Positions 1 to 8,249 of a stretch of 37,239 nt of DNA are shown piece by piece; positions within the stretch are counted from its first letter, which is position 1, and each line of letters starts with the position of its first letter. Under the pieces are notes generated by a model that was not told the origin of the DNA, searched no databases, and saw only the letters and a list, made by a program, of their open reading frames with translations. Location of the stretch: contig CAUZEA010000054.1 in assembly GCA_963578605.1 (NCBI GenBank), forward strand, positions 1-37,239, read 5' to 3'. This DNA is from JAKVCB01 sp963578605 (GTDB taxonomy: Bacteria > Planctomycetota > Planctomycetia > Pirellulales > Lacipirellulaceae). Both the position numbers and the translations under genes were made by a program.

Positions 1-275
1 AGTTGACTTTGCGCCGGATCACCAGCCACGACAACCCGGTCGCCAGAGCTCCGTTGGGCTGTGAGACCTTCCTGCGTGTCGAGACGCAAACCGGCCTGAC
101 GGGCACTTGCATCGAATCCATGGCATTTGAAACAGTGAGCGGAGAGAATCGGTCGAATGTCGCGATTGAAGTCGATTTCGCGACTCTCGGCGCCAGCTCT
201 TCCTATCGGAATAACGGTCAACGCCACCAACAGAAGCCAACCAGGCTGTGGGGCAGGAATATGTCCCGAATTCAT
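1..275 (-). CDS. Partial planctomycete cytochrome C (PSCyt1) protein, N-terminus only
   Basis: This gene begins at an ATG (273-275, minus) and runs off the left edge, so only about 91 residues are visible. A signal-peptide-like segment (GWLLLVALTVIPIGRAGA) is followed by EIDFNRDIRPILSAHCFKCH, the signature start of the planctomycete cytochrome C domain (PSCyt1, PF07635) with its CxxCH heme-type motif, and then by a GLRLDTQEG segment also typical of it. In this family PSCyt1 normally precedes DUF1549 and DUF1553 domains in a protein of roughly 800-1100 residues; that continuation is expected but lies outside the window. The product should be exported. It is divergent from the DUF1549/DUF1553 gene at 799, with about 520 bp between them. 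No strong ribosome binding site is visible upstream of the ATG. Confidence 0.85.
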   Translation of the reverse strand, partial: MNSGHIPAPQPGWLLLVALTVIPIGRAGAESREIDFNRDIRPILSAHCFKCHGFDASARQAGLRLDTQEGLTAQRSSGDRVVVAGDPAQSQ

Positions 276-780
276 AATACAACCCGAAACGAGTGAGGTA
301 CTACTTCAACCGAATCGCAAACAACTCGCCGCAGAACGGGCCATAGTCTATTGTCACACAACGATCAACCATTGCTACAAAACGGACTGAAGCCCAGTCG
401 GCGGCTATTTCGATACGCGGCACCGAAGGTCTAACCCCCATTGTAGCTAATCCACACCGGTTTTCCAACTCACTTACGGTTACGCTTGATCCACACAAGC
501 TACCCGTTTTGAGCCCAGCCATCTGGTGATCAACTCGGGAATCTCCAGTCCTTGTCGTCCACGGCAGCCAACCATGTTTGATTTCTGATTCCGCGTACTC
601 GCCTTTGTCTCACACGTCACCGCGTGGGCTGGGATTTGGGAACAGTTTTTGACACCAGGCACCTCTAAACCCGCTGTCTGCCAGAGAGTATTAAAACATT
701 CACTGATAGGTTACAATCAAAGGCGTCGCCAAAGTGGCAGTCGCCGCTGTTGATCAGGCAGGACAATCTGAACATGAACC
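276..780. other. Intergenic region between divergent genes
   Basis: About 500 bp with no convincing gene. Frames on both strands are short and lack family motifs. Promoters for the two divergent flanking genes should lie here, but I could not pick a clear -35/-10 pair. The sequence GGGAACAGTTTTTGACACC at 638-656 resembles a short motif I recall from intergenic repeats in other genomes. It occurs only once here, so it is noted but not called. Confidence 0.5.
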
Positions 781-798
781 ATGGTGTTTTTCACTTTT

Positions 799-3102
799 AT
801 GAACGCGCGGTGTAGCATTCTTGGTCTCCTGCTGATCACCGTCGCATCAGCCGGGGAAAAAGCCGACGACGGTGCCGTGTCGGACGGGGATTTCTCGCGC
901 AGTTCCCAGGCGAATCCGCACTGGTCGTTCCAGCCAGTACAACGTCCTGAACTACCCATACCTGTCGACGGCGAGGTCGTTCGCAACGGGATCGATGCCT
1001 TTCTGCTTGACCAACTCCAGCGTGCCAAGGTCGTACCATCCCCCAAGGCCAGCCCGACCACCCTCATTCGACGGGTCACGCTCGATTTGATTGGACTGCC
1101 GCCCACGCTGGAAAAAGTCGACCATTTCCTGCGGGACGAGCACCCCGACCGATACGAGCGACTTGTCGACCGGCTGCTTGCTTCCCCCCACTATGGTGAA
1201 CGCTGGGCGAATGCCTGGCTCGACCTGTGCCACTATGCCGACACTGATGGATATCTCACCGATCAGGCTCGTCCGGTCGCGTGGCGTTATCGATCCTGGT
1301 TAATCGATGCGCTAAATCGCAACTTGTCATTCGATAAATTTACAGTACAGCAATTGGCGGGGGACTTGTTGCCAGGTGCAACCGACCAGCAGCGTATCGC
1401 CACTGGATTTTTGAGGCAAACACTCAGCAACCGGGAGGGAGGAGCCGAACCGGAAGAATTCCGCGTCAAGCAGGTTGTTGACCGTGTGGAAATGGTGGGG
1501 ACAATCTGGCTTGGATTAACCGTAGGTTGCGCACAGTGCCACGATCACAAATACGATCCGCTGGCACAGCACGAATTTTTTGGACTCTACGCGTGCTTGA
1601 ACAATGCCGACGAAATAAACATCGACGTACCCCTGCCAGACGAAGCCGAAGCCTTTTTTGCATCACGAGGTCATTACCAGGCAAAACGGCAGGAACTTCT
1701 TGAACCAGTGCGCGAGGAACTGATCGATTTGCTGAAGCGATGGGAAACGAAATGCCTCCACGCACGTGATAACCCGGGTGAGGATCACGTTTGGGATCGG
1801 CGGTGGGAAGTGCTCGGATTGATTTGGGGCGGAAAACTTGGTGAAGGACAGTTGGAAGGCCAGGAAATTCTCAAACTGGCTTGGCCTCGCCGCTCTGCTC
1901 GACAGCTGAATGATTTGATCGATTACTTTGTCGAGCATGGCTCGATCATCGATCCAGAGGCTTTCAAACGTCTCGAGCTGAGCAACCTGGCTGAACAACT
2001 CCAGGCATTGAAGGAAGAATTCCCCCAGGCAACTCGAGCCCCAGTCATGCAAGCTGCTCTCACTCCACGACCAACTTACCTGCACCGACGTGGTGATTTT
2101 CGTGATCGGGGAGAACCGGTCGAGCCTGCGCTGCCCGGTTGCCTTCCCCCGTGGCACCCCTCTCAGGAAGATCCGCGACTGCCGCTCGCCCGCTGGTTAG
2201 TTTCACACGACAATCCGCTTACCGCTCGGGTAACCGTCAATCGCATGTGGCAAGAATTTTTTGGGCGGGGGCTGGTCGTTACGACCGAAGACTTCGGCAC
2301 TCGCGGTCAGAGACCGGCACACCCGCAGTTACTCGACTGGCTTGCCCACGAATTCATGGAATCAGGGTGGGACATGAAGACAATGCACCGCTTGATTGTT
2401 TGTTCTGCCACTTACCGCCGTTCTTCCACACCTCGTCACGATCTCGTCGCAAGTGACCCGGAAAACATTCTCCTTGCCCGCCAGACTGCATTACGCCTCC
2501 CTGCCGAATCAGTTCGCGACGCCGGCCTGACCGTGAGTGGCCTGCTCCATCGCAGGATTGGTGGACCAAGCGTCCGCCCTTCCCAACCCGAAAGTGTTGT
2601 CCTGGAGGGATATGGTAAGGAAGGTTGGACACCGAGCCCGGCTCCCGATTGTTACCGGCGTGGTATTTATACCTACAAAATCCGCACCACACCGTTCGCT
2701 CAATCCGTGACCTTCGATGCACCGAATCCGAACGCGATTTGTACGCGGAGAGGCCGCTCGAACACTCCGCTGCAGGCACTCACGCTGCTGAACGACCCGG
2801 TTTTCTTCGAAATGGCGCAAGCTCTTGCAGATCGAATTCTTCAGGAAGCATCCCCCAACGACGCCGATCGAATCACCTACGGATTTCGCCTATGTATGGC
2901 TCGCCCGCCGACCCCCCAAGAGCATTCCCGCCTGACGAAATACTATCAGTCACAGTTTCAGCACTTCTCTCAGGACAACGCGTCTGTGGAAAACCTGCTC
3001 GATTGGGAGTTTACAGCCGACGTCACCGGCGCAGAACAAGTGGCAACCACGCATCTCTGCAGTGTACTTCTCAATCTGCACGAGTGCATTACACGAGATT
3101 GA
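799..3102 (+). CDS. DUF1549/DUF1553 (PSCyt2-PSD1) exported protein
   Basis: The chain has a signal peptide (NARCSILGLLLITVASAG), then a DUF1549 domain (PSCyt2, PF07583; about residues 45-260) with RRVTLDLIGLPPT, SPHYGERWANAWLDL and the heme-type motif CAQCHDHKYDP (Cys244, Cys247, His248). A linker of about 170 residues follows, then DUF1553 (PSD1, PF07587; about 450-740) with LARWLVSHDNPLTARVTVNR and FGTRGQRPAHPQLLDWLA. The start at 799 gives a cleaner signal peptide; the in-frame ATG at 781 is an alternative, and neither has a strong ribosome binding site. At 767 residues it is short for the family because it lacks the usual N-terminal PSCyt1 domain. It sits 25 bp upstream of a DUF1501 gene, the usual partner. 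The biochemical role of these proteins is not established; polysaccharide or sulfated-glycan metabolism is often proposed. Confidence 0.93.
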   Translation: MNARCSILGLLLITVASAGEKADDGAVSDGDFSRSSQANPHWSFQPVQRPELPIPVDGEVVRNGIDAFLLDQLQRAKVVPSPKASPTTLIRRVTLDLIGLPPTLEKVDHFLRDEHPDRYERLVDRLLASPHYGERWANAWLDLCHYADTDGYLTDQARPVAWRYRSWLIDALNRNLSFDKFTVQQLAGDLLPGATDQQRIATGFLRQTLSNREGGAEPEEFRVKQVVDRVEMVGTIWLGLTVGCAQCHDHKYDPLAQHEFFGLYACLNNADEINIDVPLPDEAEAFFASRGHYQAKRQELLEPVREELIDLLKRWETKCLHARDNPGEDHVWDRRWEVLGLIWGGKLGEGQLEGQEILKLAWPRRSARQLNDLIDYFVEHGSIIDPEAFKRLELSNLAEQLQALKEEFPQATRAPVMQAALTPRPTYLHRRGDFRDRGEPVEPALPGCLPPWHPSQEDPRLPLARWLVSHDNPLTARVTVNRMWQEFFGRGLVVTTEDFGTRGQRPAHPQLLDWLAHEFMESGWDMKTMHRLIVCSATYRRSSTPRHDLVASDPENILLARQTALRLPAESVRDAGLTVSGLLHRRIGGPSVRPSQPESVVLEGYGKEGWTPSPAPDCYRRGIYTYKIRTTPFAQSVTFDAPNPNAICTRRGRSNTPLQALTLLNDPVFFEMAQALADRILQEASPNDADRITYGFRLCMARPPTPQEHSRLTKYYQSQFQHFSQDNASVENLLDWEFTADVTGAEQVATTHLCSVLLNLHECITRD

Positions 3103-3127
3103 TACCCAGCTGCAATTCATAGCGACC

Positions 3128-4552
3128 ATGCAAATCACGCCCATCATCAACCGACGGCACTTCCTGCAAGAATCGGCTTGTGGCCTGGGAACAATCGCCT
3201 TGGCAAATTTATTGCGTGTCGATGAGGCTAGCGGGGCTGACAATCCCTACGCGGTCCGAACCACGCATCATCGGCCGACGGCAAAAAACGTGATCTTTCT
3301 GTTCATGGCCGGAGGACCAAGCCAGATTGATTTATTCACGCCAAAGCCAAAAATGCGAGAGTTACACGGCCAGCCCGTGCCAGCAAGCTTTCTGCAGGGA
3401 CTCGACGATGTACTCATTAAGGGCAGCGCGAGGGTCTTCGCATCGCCGAGAACATTTCACAAATCAGGGCAATGCGGCATGGAGTTCTCTGATTACCTCC
3501 CGCATCTTGCCACGTGTGCCAACCAACTCTGCATGGTCCGTTCCATGACGACCAATACCAGCAATCATCACCCTGGCCAACTGCTGATGAACTGCGGTGT
3601 ACCAAATTTTGGACTCCCCAGCATGGGCTCGTGGGCAACCTACGGCCTGGGCTGCGAATCACGAAACATGCCCGCGTTCATCGTTCTTCTGTCGCGTTAC
3701 AATTCGGGCGATTTGGGCGGCCAGGCCCTGTGGGACAACGCCTTCCTGCCAGCCCCGTATCGGGGCGTCACACTCCGCACCGAAGGTGATCCCATCCTGC
3801 ATCTGGCGAGTCCCAAAAGTTTCAATCCCACGAGGCAGCAGCAGCGACTTGATGCAATTCATGCCATGAACCAGTTTCGCCGCCAACAACAGGCCGATCC
3901 CGAAATCGACGCGCGGATCGCCGCCTACGAACTGGCATTTCGGATGCAAACTGCCGCACCAGAACTGACGGATATCGCTGGTGAGTCACAGCATACGCTT
4001 GACGCCTACGGCATTGGCAAAAAACTCTCGGATCAATTCGGCAAGAACTGCCTGTTGGCCCGGCGCATGGTCGAACGCGGAGTCCGCTTTGTGCAGCTCT
4101 ATCACTTCACCTGGGACGACCATTCAAACCTCAACCAAAACTTGAAAACGAACTGCGAGCGTACCGAACAGGGGGTAGCGGCCTTGATTCACGATCTTGA
4201 CGAGCGCGGCCTGCTCGATGAAACGCTCGTCGTGTGGGCGGGAGAATTCGGGCGCACGCCCATGAACGAAGTCCGCCGTGGAATTAACCCGGGGTATGAA
4301 GGGCGAGACCACCATCCCTTTGGATTTACGGTACTGATGGCTGGCGGGGGTATTAAACGTGGGCATGTTGTAGGAGCCACCGACGAACTGGGATACCATG
4401 CGGTTGAAGACCCGTTCCACGTCCATGACCTGCAAGCGACCATCTTGCATTGCCTGGGTCTCGATCATCTGCAACTCACCTATCGGCACAAGGGACGCGA
4501 TTTCCGCCTGACCGACGTGGGAGGTGAGGTCATGACAAAAGTCCTGGCTTAG
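3128..4552 (+). CDS. DUF1501 family protein, Tat-type exported
   Basis: 474 residues. The start at 3128 is chosen because it places a twin-arginine-like signal at the very N-terminus (INRRHFLQESACGLG, Arg9-Arg10); longer in-frame starts only add sequence overlapping the upstream gene. Hallmarks of DUF1501 (PF07394), which has an alkaline phosphatase/sulfatase-like fold, are present: FLFMAGGPSQIDLFTPKP near residue 60, SNHHPGQLLMNCG, GVRFVQLYHFTWDDHSN, VVWAGEFGRTP and GRDHHPFGFTVLMAGGG. It lies 25 bp after the DUF1549/DUF1553 gene and is very probably co-transcribed and co-translated, since no separate ribosome binding site is obvious. This two-gene pairing is recurrent in planctomycetes. The enzymatic activity is unproven; the metal-coordinating Asp/His pattern suggests a hydrolase or a degenerate one. 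Confidence 0.93.
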   Translation: MQITPIINRRHFLQESACGLGTIALANLLRVDEASGADNPYAVRTTHHRPTAKNVIFLFMAGGPSQIDLFTPKPKMRELHGQPVPASFLQGLDDVLIKGSARVFASPRTFHKSGQCGMEFSDYLPHLATCANQLCMVRSMTTNTSNHHPGQLLMNCGVPNFGLPSMGSWATYGLGCESRNMPAFIVLLSRYNSGDLGGQALWDNAFLPAPYRGVTLRTEGDPILHLASPKSFNPTRQQQRLDAIHAMNQFRRQQQADPEIDARIAAYELAFRMQTAAPELTDIAGESQHTLDAYGIGKKLSDQFGKNCLLARRMVERGVRFVQLYHFTWDDHSNLNQNLKTNCERTEQGVAALIHDLDERGLLDETLVVWAGEFGRTPMNEVRRGINPGYEGRDHHPFGFTVLMAGGGIKRGHVVGATDELGYHAVEDPFHVHDLQATILHCLGLDHLQLTYRHKGRDFRLTDVGGEVMTKVLA

Positions 4553-4703
4553 TCAGGACAACACGACTGGCAACCACTGATTTATCCGTCGCTACAGCAC
4601 TCCTCGGTAATCGTCCTAGTGGGCGATCACAACCCGCCGCTCGCCCAGTCAGTCAAGCGGGTATTATGGACCGGCCTTTTACAAATTCATGCGGAGTTTG
4701 GTC

Positions 4704-5783
4704 ATGACCTGGAAAATCGCTGGCATAAATTTCGACCATATGCATATGGGAGATAACCTGCGGATGGCCCACGAGCATCCAAAGGCGGAAATCGTCGCAC
4801 TTTGCGATGAACAACCAGAGCGGATGCGCGATGCAGTCTCCCGGTTCCAGATTCCCCAGGACCGCCTCTTTACGAATGTCGATGACTGTCTTGAAAAATC
4901 GCAGGCCGACATCGTGCTGCTTTGTCCGGAAACCAATACGCATCGCAGGTGGGTTGAAACAGTTGCCCCGCACGGTGTTCACATCATCCTGGAAAAGCCG
5001 TTTGCCGCGTCGCTTGCCGATGCTGATAAAATGATCGAAGTCACGCAAGCCACAGGAAAATTGTTTGCCATTAATTGGCCCATGGTGTGGTATGCGGGAA
5101 ATCAAACCGCCAAACGGCTCCTCGACGAAGGAGCCATTGGCCAGCTGCGCGAAGTTCATTATTACGATGGCAATCGGGGACCACTTCACCACCTGGCCGA
5201 TAAGGTCGAAGTCTCTACTGATGATGCCCAATTGGCTAAAGCAGACAGCTGGTTCTACAAAAAAGCAGCTGGCGGGGGGGCGCTGCTTGATTATCTCGGA
5301 TACGGAACCACGCTTGGCAGTTGGTACCAGGGTGGCAGAATGCCGCTGGAAGTGACCACCGTTGTCGATCAGCCTCCCGGACTGGAAGTCGAGGAACACA
5401 GTATCACCGTGGCCCGCTATGAACACGGTCTCTCAAAATTTGAAACGCGGTGGGGCACCTTTACCGATCCGTGGGTTTTGCAGCCCCAACCCAAATGCGG
5501 GTTTGTGCTCACAGGAACCGAAGGCACAATCAGCAGTTACGATACGGAACCGACCGTCCGACTTCAAACCCGCGACTGCCCGGCAGGACGTGAACTTGCT
5601 GTCGATGCGTTGGCAAGCCCTTACCAAAACCCCATTCAACATGTGATTCACTGCCTGGAAACGGGTGAGGCCCTTGAAGGCCCTCTCTCGCCAGAGATCA
5701 GTCGCCTGGGGCAGCAGATTGTCGACGCGGCAATTCAAAGTGCCCGGGAAAAGCGAACTGTTCGCCTGGATACCGGTTCGTGA
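4704..5783 (+). CDS. Gfo/Idh/MocA family oxidoreductase
   Basis: 359 residues. The start at 4704 is preferred over the in-frame ATG at 4689 because a purine-rich GCGGAG lies about 8 nt upstream. The N-terminal Rossmann half begins TWKIAGINFDHMHMGDNLR, where the usual GxGxxG is replaced by a GxNFDHMHMG variant. It continues with VALCDEQPER, and the catalytic-type EKPF motif is at residues 97-100. The C-terminal half is the substrate-binding alpha/beta domain. The family uses NAD(P) to oxidise sugars, polyols or related alcohols; the substrate here cannot be told. Cytoplasmic, with no signal peptide. It follows the DUF1501 gene by about 150 bp on the same strand, so it may be a separate transcript or a distal operon member. 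Confidence 0.9.
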   Translation: MTWKIAGINFDHMHMGDNLRMAHEHPKAEIVALCDEQPERMRDAVSRFQIPQDRLFTNVDDCLEKSQADIVLLCPETNTHRRWVETVAPHGVHIILEKPFAASLADADKMIEVTQATGKLFAINWPMVWYAGNQTAKRLLDEGAIGQLREVHYYDGNRGPLHHLADKVEVSTDDAQLAKADSWFYKKAAGGGALLDYLGYGTTLGSWYQGGRMPLEVTTVVDQPPGLEVEEHSITVARYEHGLSKFETRWGTFTDPWVLQPQPKCGFVLTGTEGTISSYDTEPTVRLQTRDCPAGRELAVDALASPYQNPIQHVIHCLETGEALEGPLSPEISRLGQQIVDAAIQSAREKRTVRLDTGS

Positions 5784-6041
5784 AACAACGACCTGAAGAC
5801 AACTCGGCCGCCACGACAACGTTTGCTGCTCCCAGGGGCAAGGCCCGCACCTCGGGTACCGACGCTAACAGCTCGGTACACTGGGTGGCGTTGAAGATCC
5901 CTGTGATCGTGCCCGGCATTATGAAAATTGCTTCCGGTCGGTGCGATCCGCCGTAGATCACTGCCCTCTGGCGACCCCGTCGCTCCTGGTCCATAAGCAC
6001 ACCGCGCATTATACTGCCGCTTTCCGCCTGGGAGTAGCGTT

Positions 6042-7118
6042 ATGAAGTTTGGTCAATTCTATCTGCTCGAGAATCCACCAGGCAAAGACCATTCGGTGGT
6101 CTACCACGAGGCTTTCGACCAGTTCCGCCTGCTGGACGAAACCGGTTGGGACGCGATCTGGCTGGCAGAGCACCATTTTGACCACCGGGTGCCGGAAGCG
6201 AATTATTACTCCATCACCCCGTCGATTCACACGATGGCTGCTTATGCCGCGGCGATCACCAAGCGGATCAAGATCGGTACGGCGGTCGTGGTACTGCCGT
6301 TTCATCATCCTGTAATCGTGGCCGAGGATTTTGCCACCGTGGACATCATGTCCAAGGGCCGGTTGCTGCTGGGCGTCGGTCGGGGCTACCAGTTCGAGGA
6401 GTTCTACAACTGGGGCCTTGATCTGGACGAAAGCCGCGATCGATTCCAGGAATCTCTGGAGATCATTCTCAAGGCCTGGACTGGTCCGTTTGAGCACGAA
6501 GGCCAGTTCTATCAGATTCGGCCCGTGAACGTCCTGCCCAAGCCAGTGCAGACTCCCCATCCCCCGATTTACGTGGCAGCAGTCAGTCCGTCCACGTACG
6601 AATGGGTCATTAAGAATGGCTACAACGTGCTGACTTCTTTTCTAGATCCCTACCCGAAAGTTTTCGAAGCGTACGAGCAATACCACAAGGTCGCCGAGCA
6701 AGTGGGACTCAGCGGAAAACTCGATTTTCCGTTGGCGCGATTTCTCTACGTCTCCGAGACAACCGCCCAGGCCCGGGAAGAGTGTCGTGAGTCGTTGCTC
6801 TGGTACTTCCGAACGCTACTGACGTCTCTGATCGCACCGCCCGCCGAGATTGCTCCCCCCGATCAGGACGAGGGCTTCTACCTGGACCTGCAGGAGAAGT
6901 TCCGCACGATCTCCTACGAACAAATCCTGGAGGACCACTCCGTCATCGGTGATCCGGACTACGTGACCGAACGGCTCAAGTGGATCGAGGCCAACACCGG
7001 CACCCAGCATTTCATTGGCTGGACACGCATGGGCAAACTCGCGCCGGAACTGGTCTGCAAGTCGTTGAGGATGTTCGCCGACACCGTGATGCCACAGTTC
7101 AAGGAGACGACGGTATGA
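6042..7118 (+). CDS. LLM-class flavin-dependent oxidoreductase (bacterial luciferase-like)
   Basis: 358 residues with the bacterial luciferase-like fold (PF00296). It shows MKFGQFYLLE at the N-terminus, GWDAIWLAEHHFDHR, KRIKIGTAVVVLPFHHPVIV and GRLLLGVGRGYQFEEFYNWG. These are characteristic of F420- or FMN-dependent monooxygenases that act on small organic substrates using reduced flavin supplied by a separate reductase. A GGGAG ribosome binding site lies about 8 nt before the ATG, and TATACT at 6010-6015 is a possible -10 element. The stop codon overlaps the start of the next gene (ATGA), implying translational coupling. No flavin reductase is adjacent. The substrate is unknown. The 258 bp before this gene hold nothing else convincing. 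Confidence 0.92.
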   Translation: MKFGQFYLLENPPGKDHSVVYHEAFDQFRLLDETGWDAIWLAEHHFDHRVPEANYYSITPSIHTMAAYAAAITKRIKIGTAVVVLPFHHPVIVAEDFATVDIMSKGRLLLGVGRGYQFEEFYNWGLDLDESRDRFQESLEIILKAWTGPFEHEGQFYQIRPVNVLPKPVQTPHPPIYVAAVSPSTYEWVIKNGYNVLTSFLDPYPKVFEAYEQYHKVAEQVGLSGKLDFPLARFLYVSETTAQAREECRESLLWYFRTLLTSLIAPPAEIAPPDQDEGFYLDLQEKFRTISYEQILEDHSVIGDPDYVTERLKWIEANTGTQHFIGWTRMGKLAPELVCKSLRMFADTVMPQFKETTV

Positions 7119-7543
7119 CGACAGAATCCGCTCGCAACGCCGACCTGGTCCGCGGGTGCATCGAGGCGATGCTGGCTGCCGACTGGCAGACGGTGGCCAA
7201 CTCATACGCCGCTGATGCCATTCTGGTAGATCCGTTGTTGCCCGACCCGGTGCAGGGTCGTGACGCGATCGTCGCTCTTTACCAGCAGTGCCGCGAACAC
7301 GAACCGGACATGGAGGGAGAAATCCTGAGCCTGATCGCAGCGGATGACAAGGTGGCGGTAGAGTTTCGCACGACCGGCACGATCCAAAAGCCCTTTCCCG
7401 ACATGCCCGAAACCATCGTGGGCAAGCGCGTGGAGATTCCGGAAGTCAACATTATCGAGCTACAGAAGGGACAGATTGTCTCGAACACGGTTTACGCCGA
7501 CACCGGCGCCCTAATGCGGCAACTCGACCTGTTGTCGACATGA
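7115..7543 (+). CDS. NTF2-like / SnoaL-like small protein
   Basis: 142 residues starting at the ATG that overlaps the preceding stop codon (ATGA, 7115-7118). The pattern RGCIEAMLAADWQTVANSYA, AILVDPLLPDPVQGRDAIV and VAVEFRTTGTIQKPFPDMPE is that of the cone-shaped NTF2/SnoaL-like fold (ester-cyclase or polyketide-cyclase-like proteins). Such proteins bind or isomerise small hydrophobic molecules. The ATGA coupling to the luciferase-like monooxygenase suggests that the two act on the same substrate or its product, but this is inference. Cytoplasmic. An in-frame extension upstream exists but lies entirely inside the monooxygenase gene and is rejected. Confidence 0.85.
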   Translation: MTTESARNADLVRGCIEAMLAADWQTVANSYAADAILVDPLLPDPVQGRDAIVALYQQCREHEPDMEGEILSLIAADDKVAVEFRTTGTIQKPFPDMPETIVGKRVEIPEVNIIELQKGQIVSNTVYADTGALMRQLDLLST

Positions 7544-7557
7544 ACCCGGGTCATGCT

Positions 7558-7574
7558 CTTGAACCAAGTTCAAG
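7558..7574. terminator. Hairpin between convergent genes, possible bidirectional terminator
   Basis: CTTGAAC-CAA-GTTCAAG forms a perfect 7-bp stem with a 3-nt loop, located in the 41-bp gap between two convergent genes. No clear U tract follows on either strand, so an intrinsic terminator role is only suggested by position. Confidence 0.4.
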
Positions 7575-7584
7575 AAATTACCAG

Positions 7585-7923
7585 CTATTCTTCACGCCAC
7601 GCAGGCTGGGTAATGTGTACCAGTAGCGCCGCTTCTGGCACGACGATCGTGCCCTCGGTTCCCTTGGGAATATAGCCCAGGTCGCCAACTTCAAAGGCCA
7701 ACGGCTCCTGGTCGGCAACATGCACCTCCAAGTAGCCCTCAACCATGAAGAAGACCTCGTCGTAGTCGAACGTCCAGTCGAATCGGCTGGGGGCCATATA
7801 CTCGGTGAAACCGGCCGCAAGGTTCCTGTTCGGCCCCACAATGGGGTCCGACACCTGGACCTTGGCCCCGTCGACTTCAATTGGGGTCATGTCCCGTTGA
7901 TTCGACTTCACGCGATGTACCAT
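7585..7923 (-). CDS. Small cupin-domain protein (EutQ-like)
   Basis: 112 residues. A strong AAGGAG lies exactly 6 nt upstream of the ATG at 7923 and decides the start. An upstream in-frame ATG at 8016 would add 31 residues resembling a lipoprotein signal (YLGLGIFILGTCGGC), but it lacks a ribosome binding site, so it is less likely. The single cupin barrel shows FDWTFDYDEVFFMVEGYLEV followed by PLAFEVGDLGYIPKGTEGTI. The metal-binding His residues typical of cupin motif 1 are largely replaced by Asp/Glu, as in EutQ-type cupins. It converges on the luciferase/NTF2-like pair and may share a small-molecule context, but there is no direct evidence of function. Confidence 0.85.
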   Translation of the reverse strand: MVHRVKSNQRDMTPIEVDGAKVQVSDPIVGPNRNLAAGFTEYMAPSRFDWTFDYDEVFFMVEGYLEVHVADQEPLAFEVGDLGYIPKGTEGTIVVPEAALLVHITQPAWREE

Positions 7924-8249
7924 TGCAAGCTCCTTTTCGCTGTGCTGGCAACCACCACAGGTGCCAAGGATGAATATTCCTAAACCAAGATACGTTATCG
8001 AATGCGTTCGGGTCATTGGTAGTTTCTAGGTGTGAAGGCCCTGGCCGGAGCGCTTCACACGGCCCGTTTCCACAAGCTTCTTTCACACGTCCATGGGAAA
8101 TTGCGGCGGGGGCTCATCCTCCCCTAGCCTGGTCCTGAGTCTACTACGGGTCGGTTCGCATCGCAAATAGCAGCACCAGGCAATGTTTGCCGATCCCAGT
8201 CACCGAATCCTTGAAGCGTTCGATCACCCAATCGAGTCGGGATGCACCG
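7924..8249. other. Intergenic region before the cupin gene
   Basis: About 325 bp between the end of the PQQ-type gene and the cupin start, both on the minus strand. The first part could encode an in-frame lipoprotein-like leader for the cupin, judged unlikely. The rest contains only short frames with no recognisable motif. Confidence 0.4.
7930..7935 (-). promoter_or_regulatory. Ribosome binding site that fixes the cupin start
   Basis: AAGGAG on the minus strand, 6 nt before the ATG at 7923. It is one of the strongest Shine-Dalgarno matches in the window and is the reason for rejecting the longer start at 8016. Confidence 0.7.

Noticed and set aside
638..656. GGGAACAGTTTTTGACACC motif
   Set aside because: It resembles a sequence recalled from intergenic repeats elsewhere, but it occurs once in the window and has no partner repeat or transposase nearby.
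5698..6009. 103-codon open frame on the minus strand between the Gfo/Idh and luciferase-like genes
   Set aside because: It overlaps the end of the Gfo/Idh gene, has no ribosome binding site and no recognisable motif.
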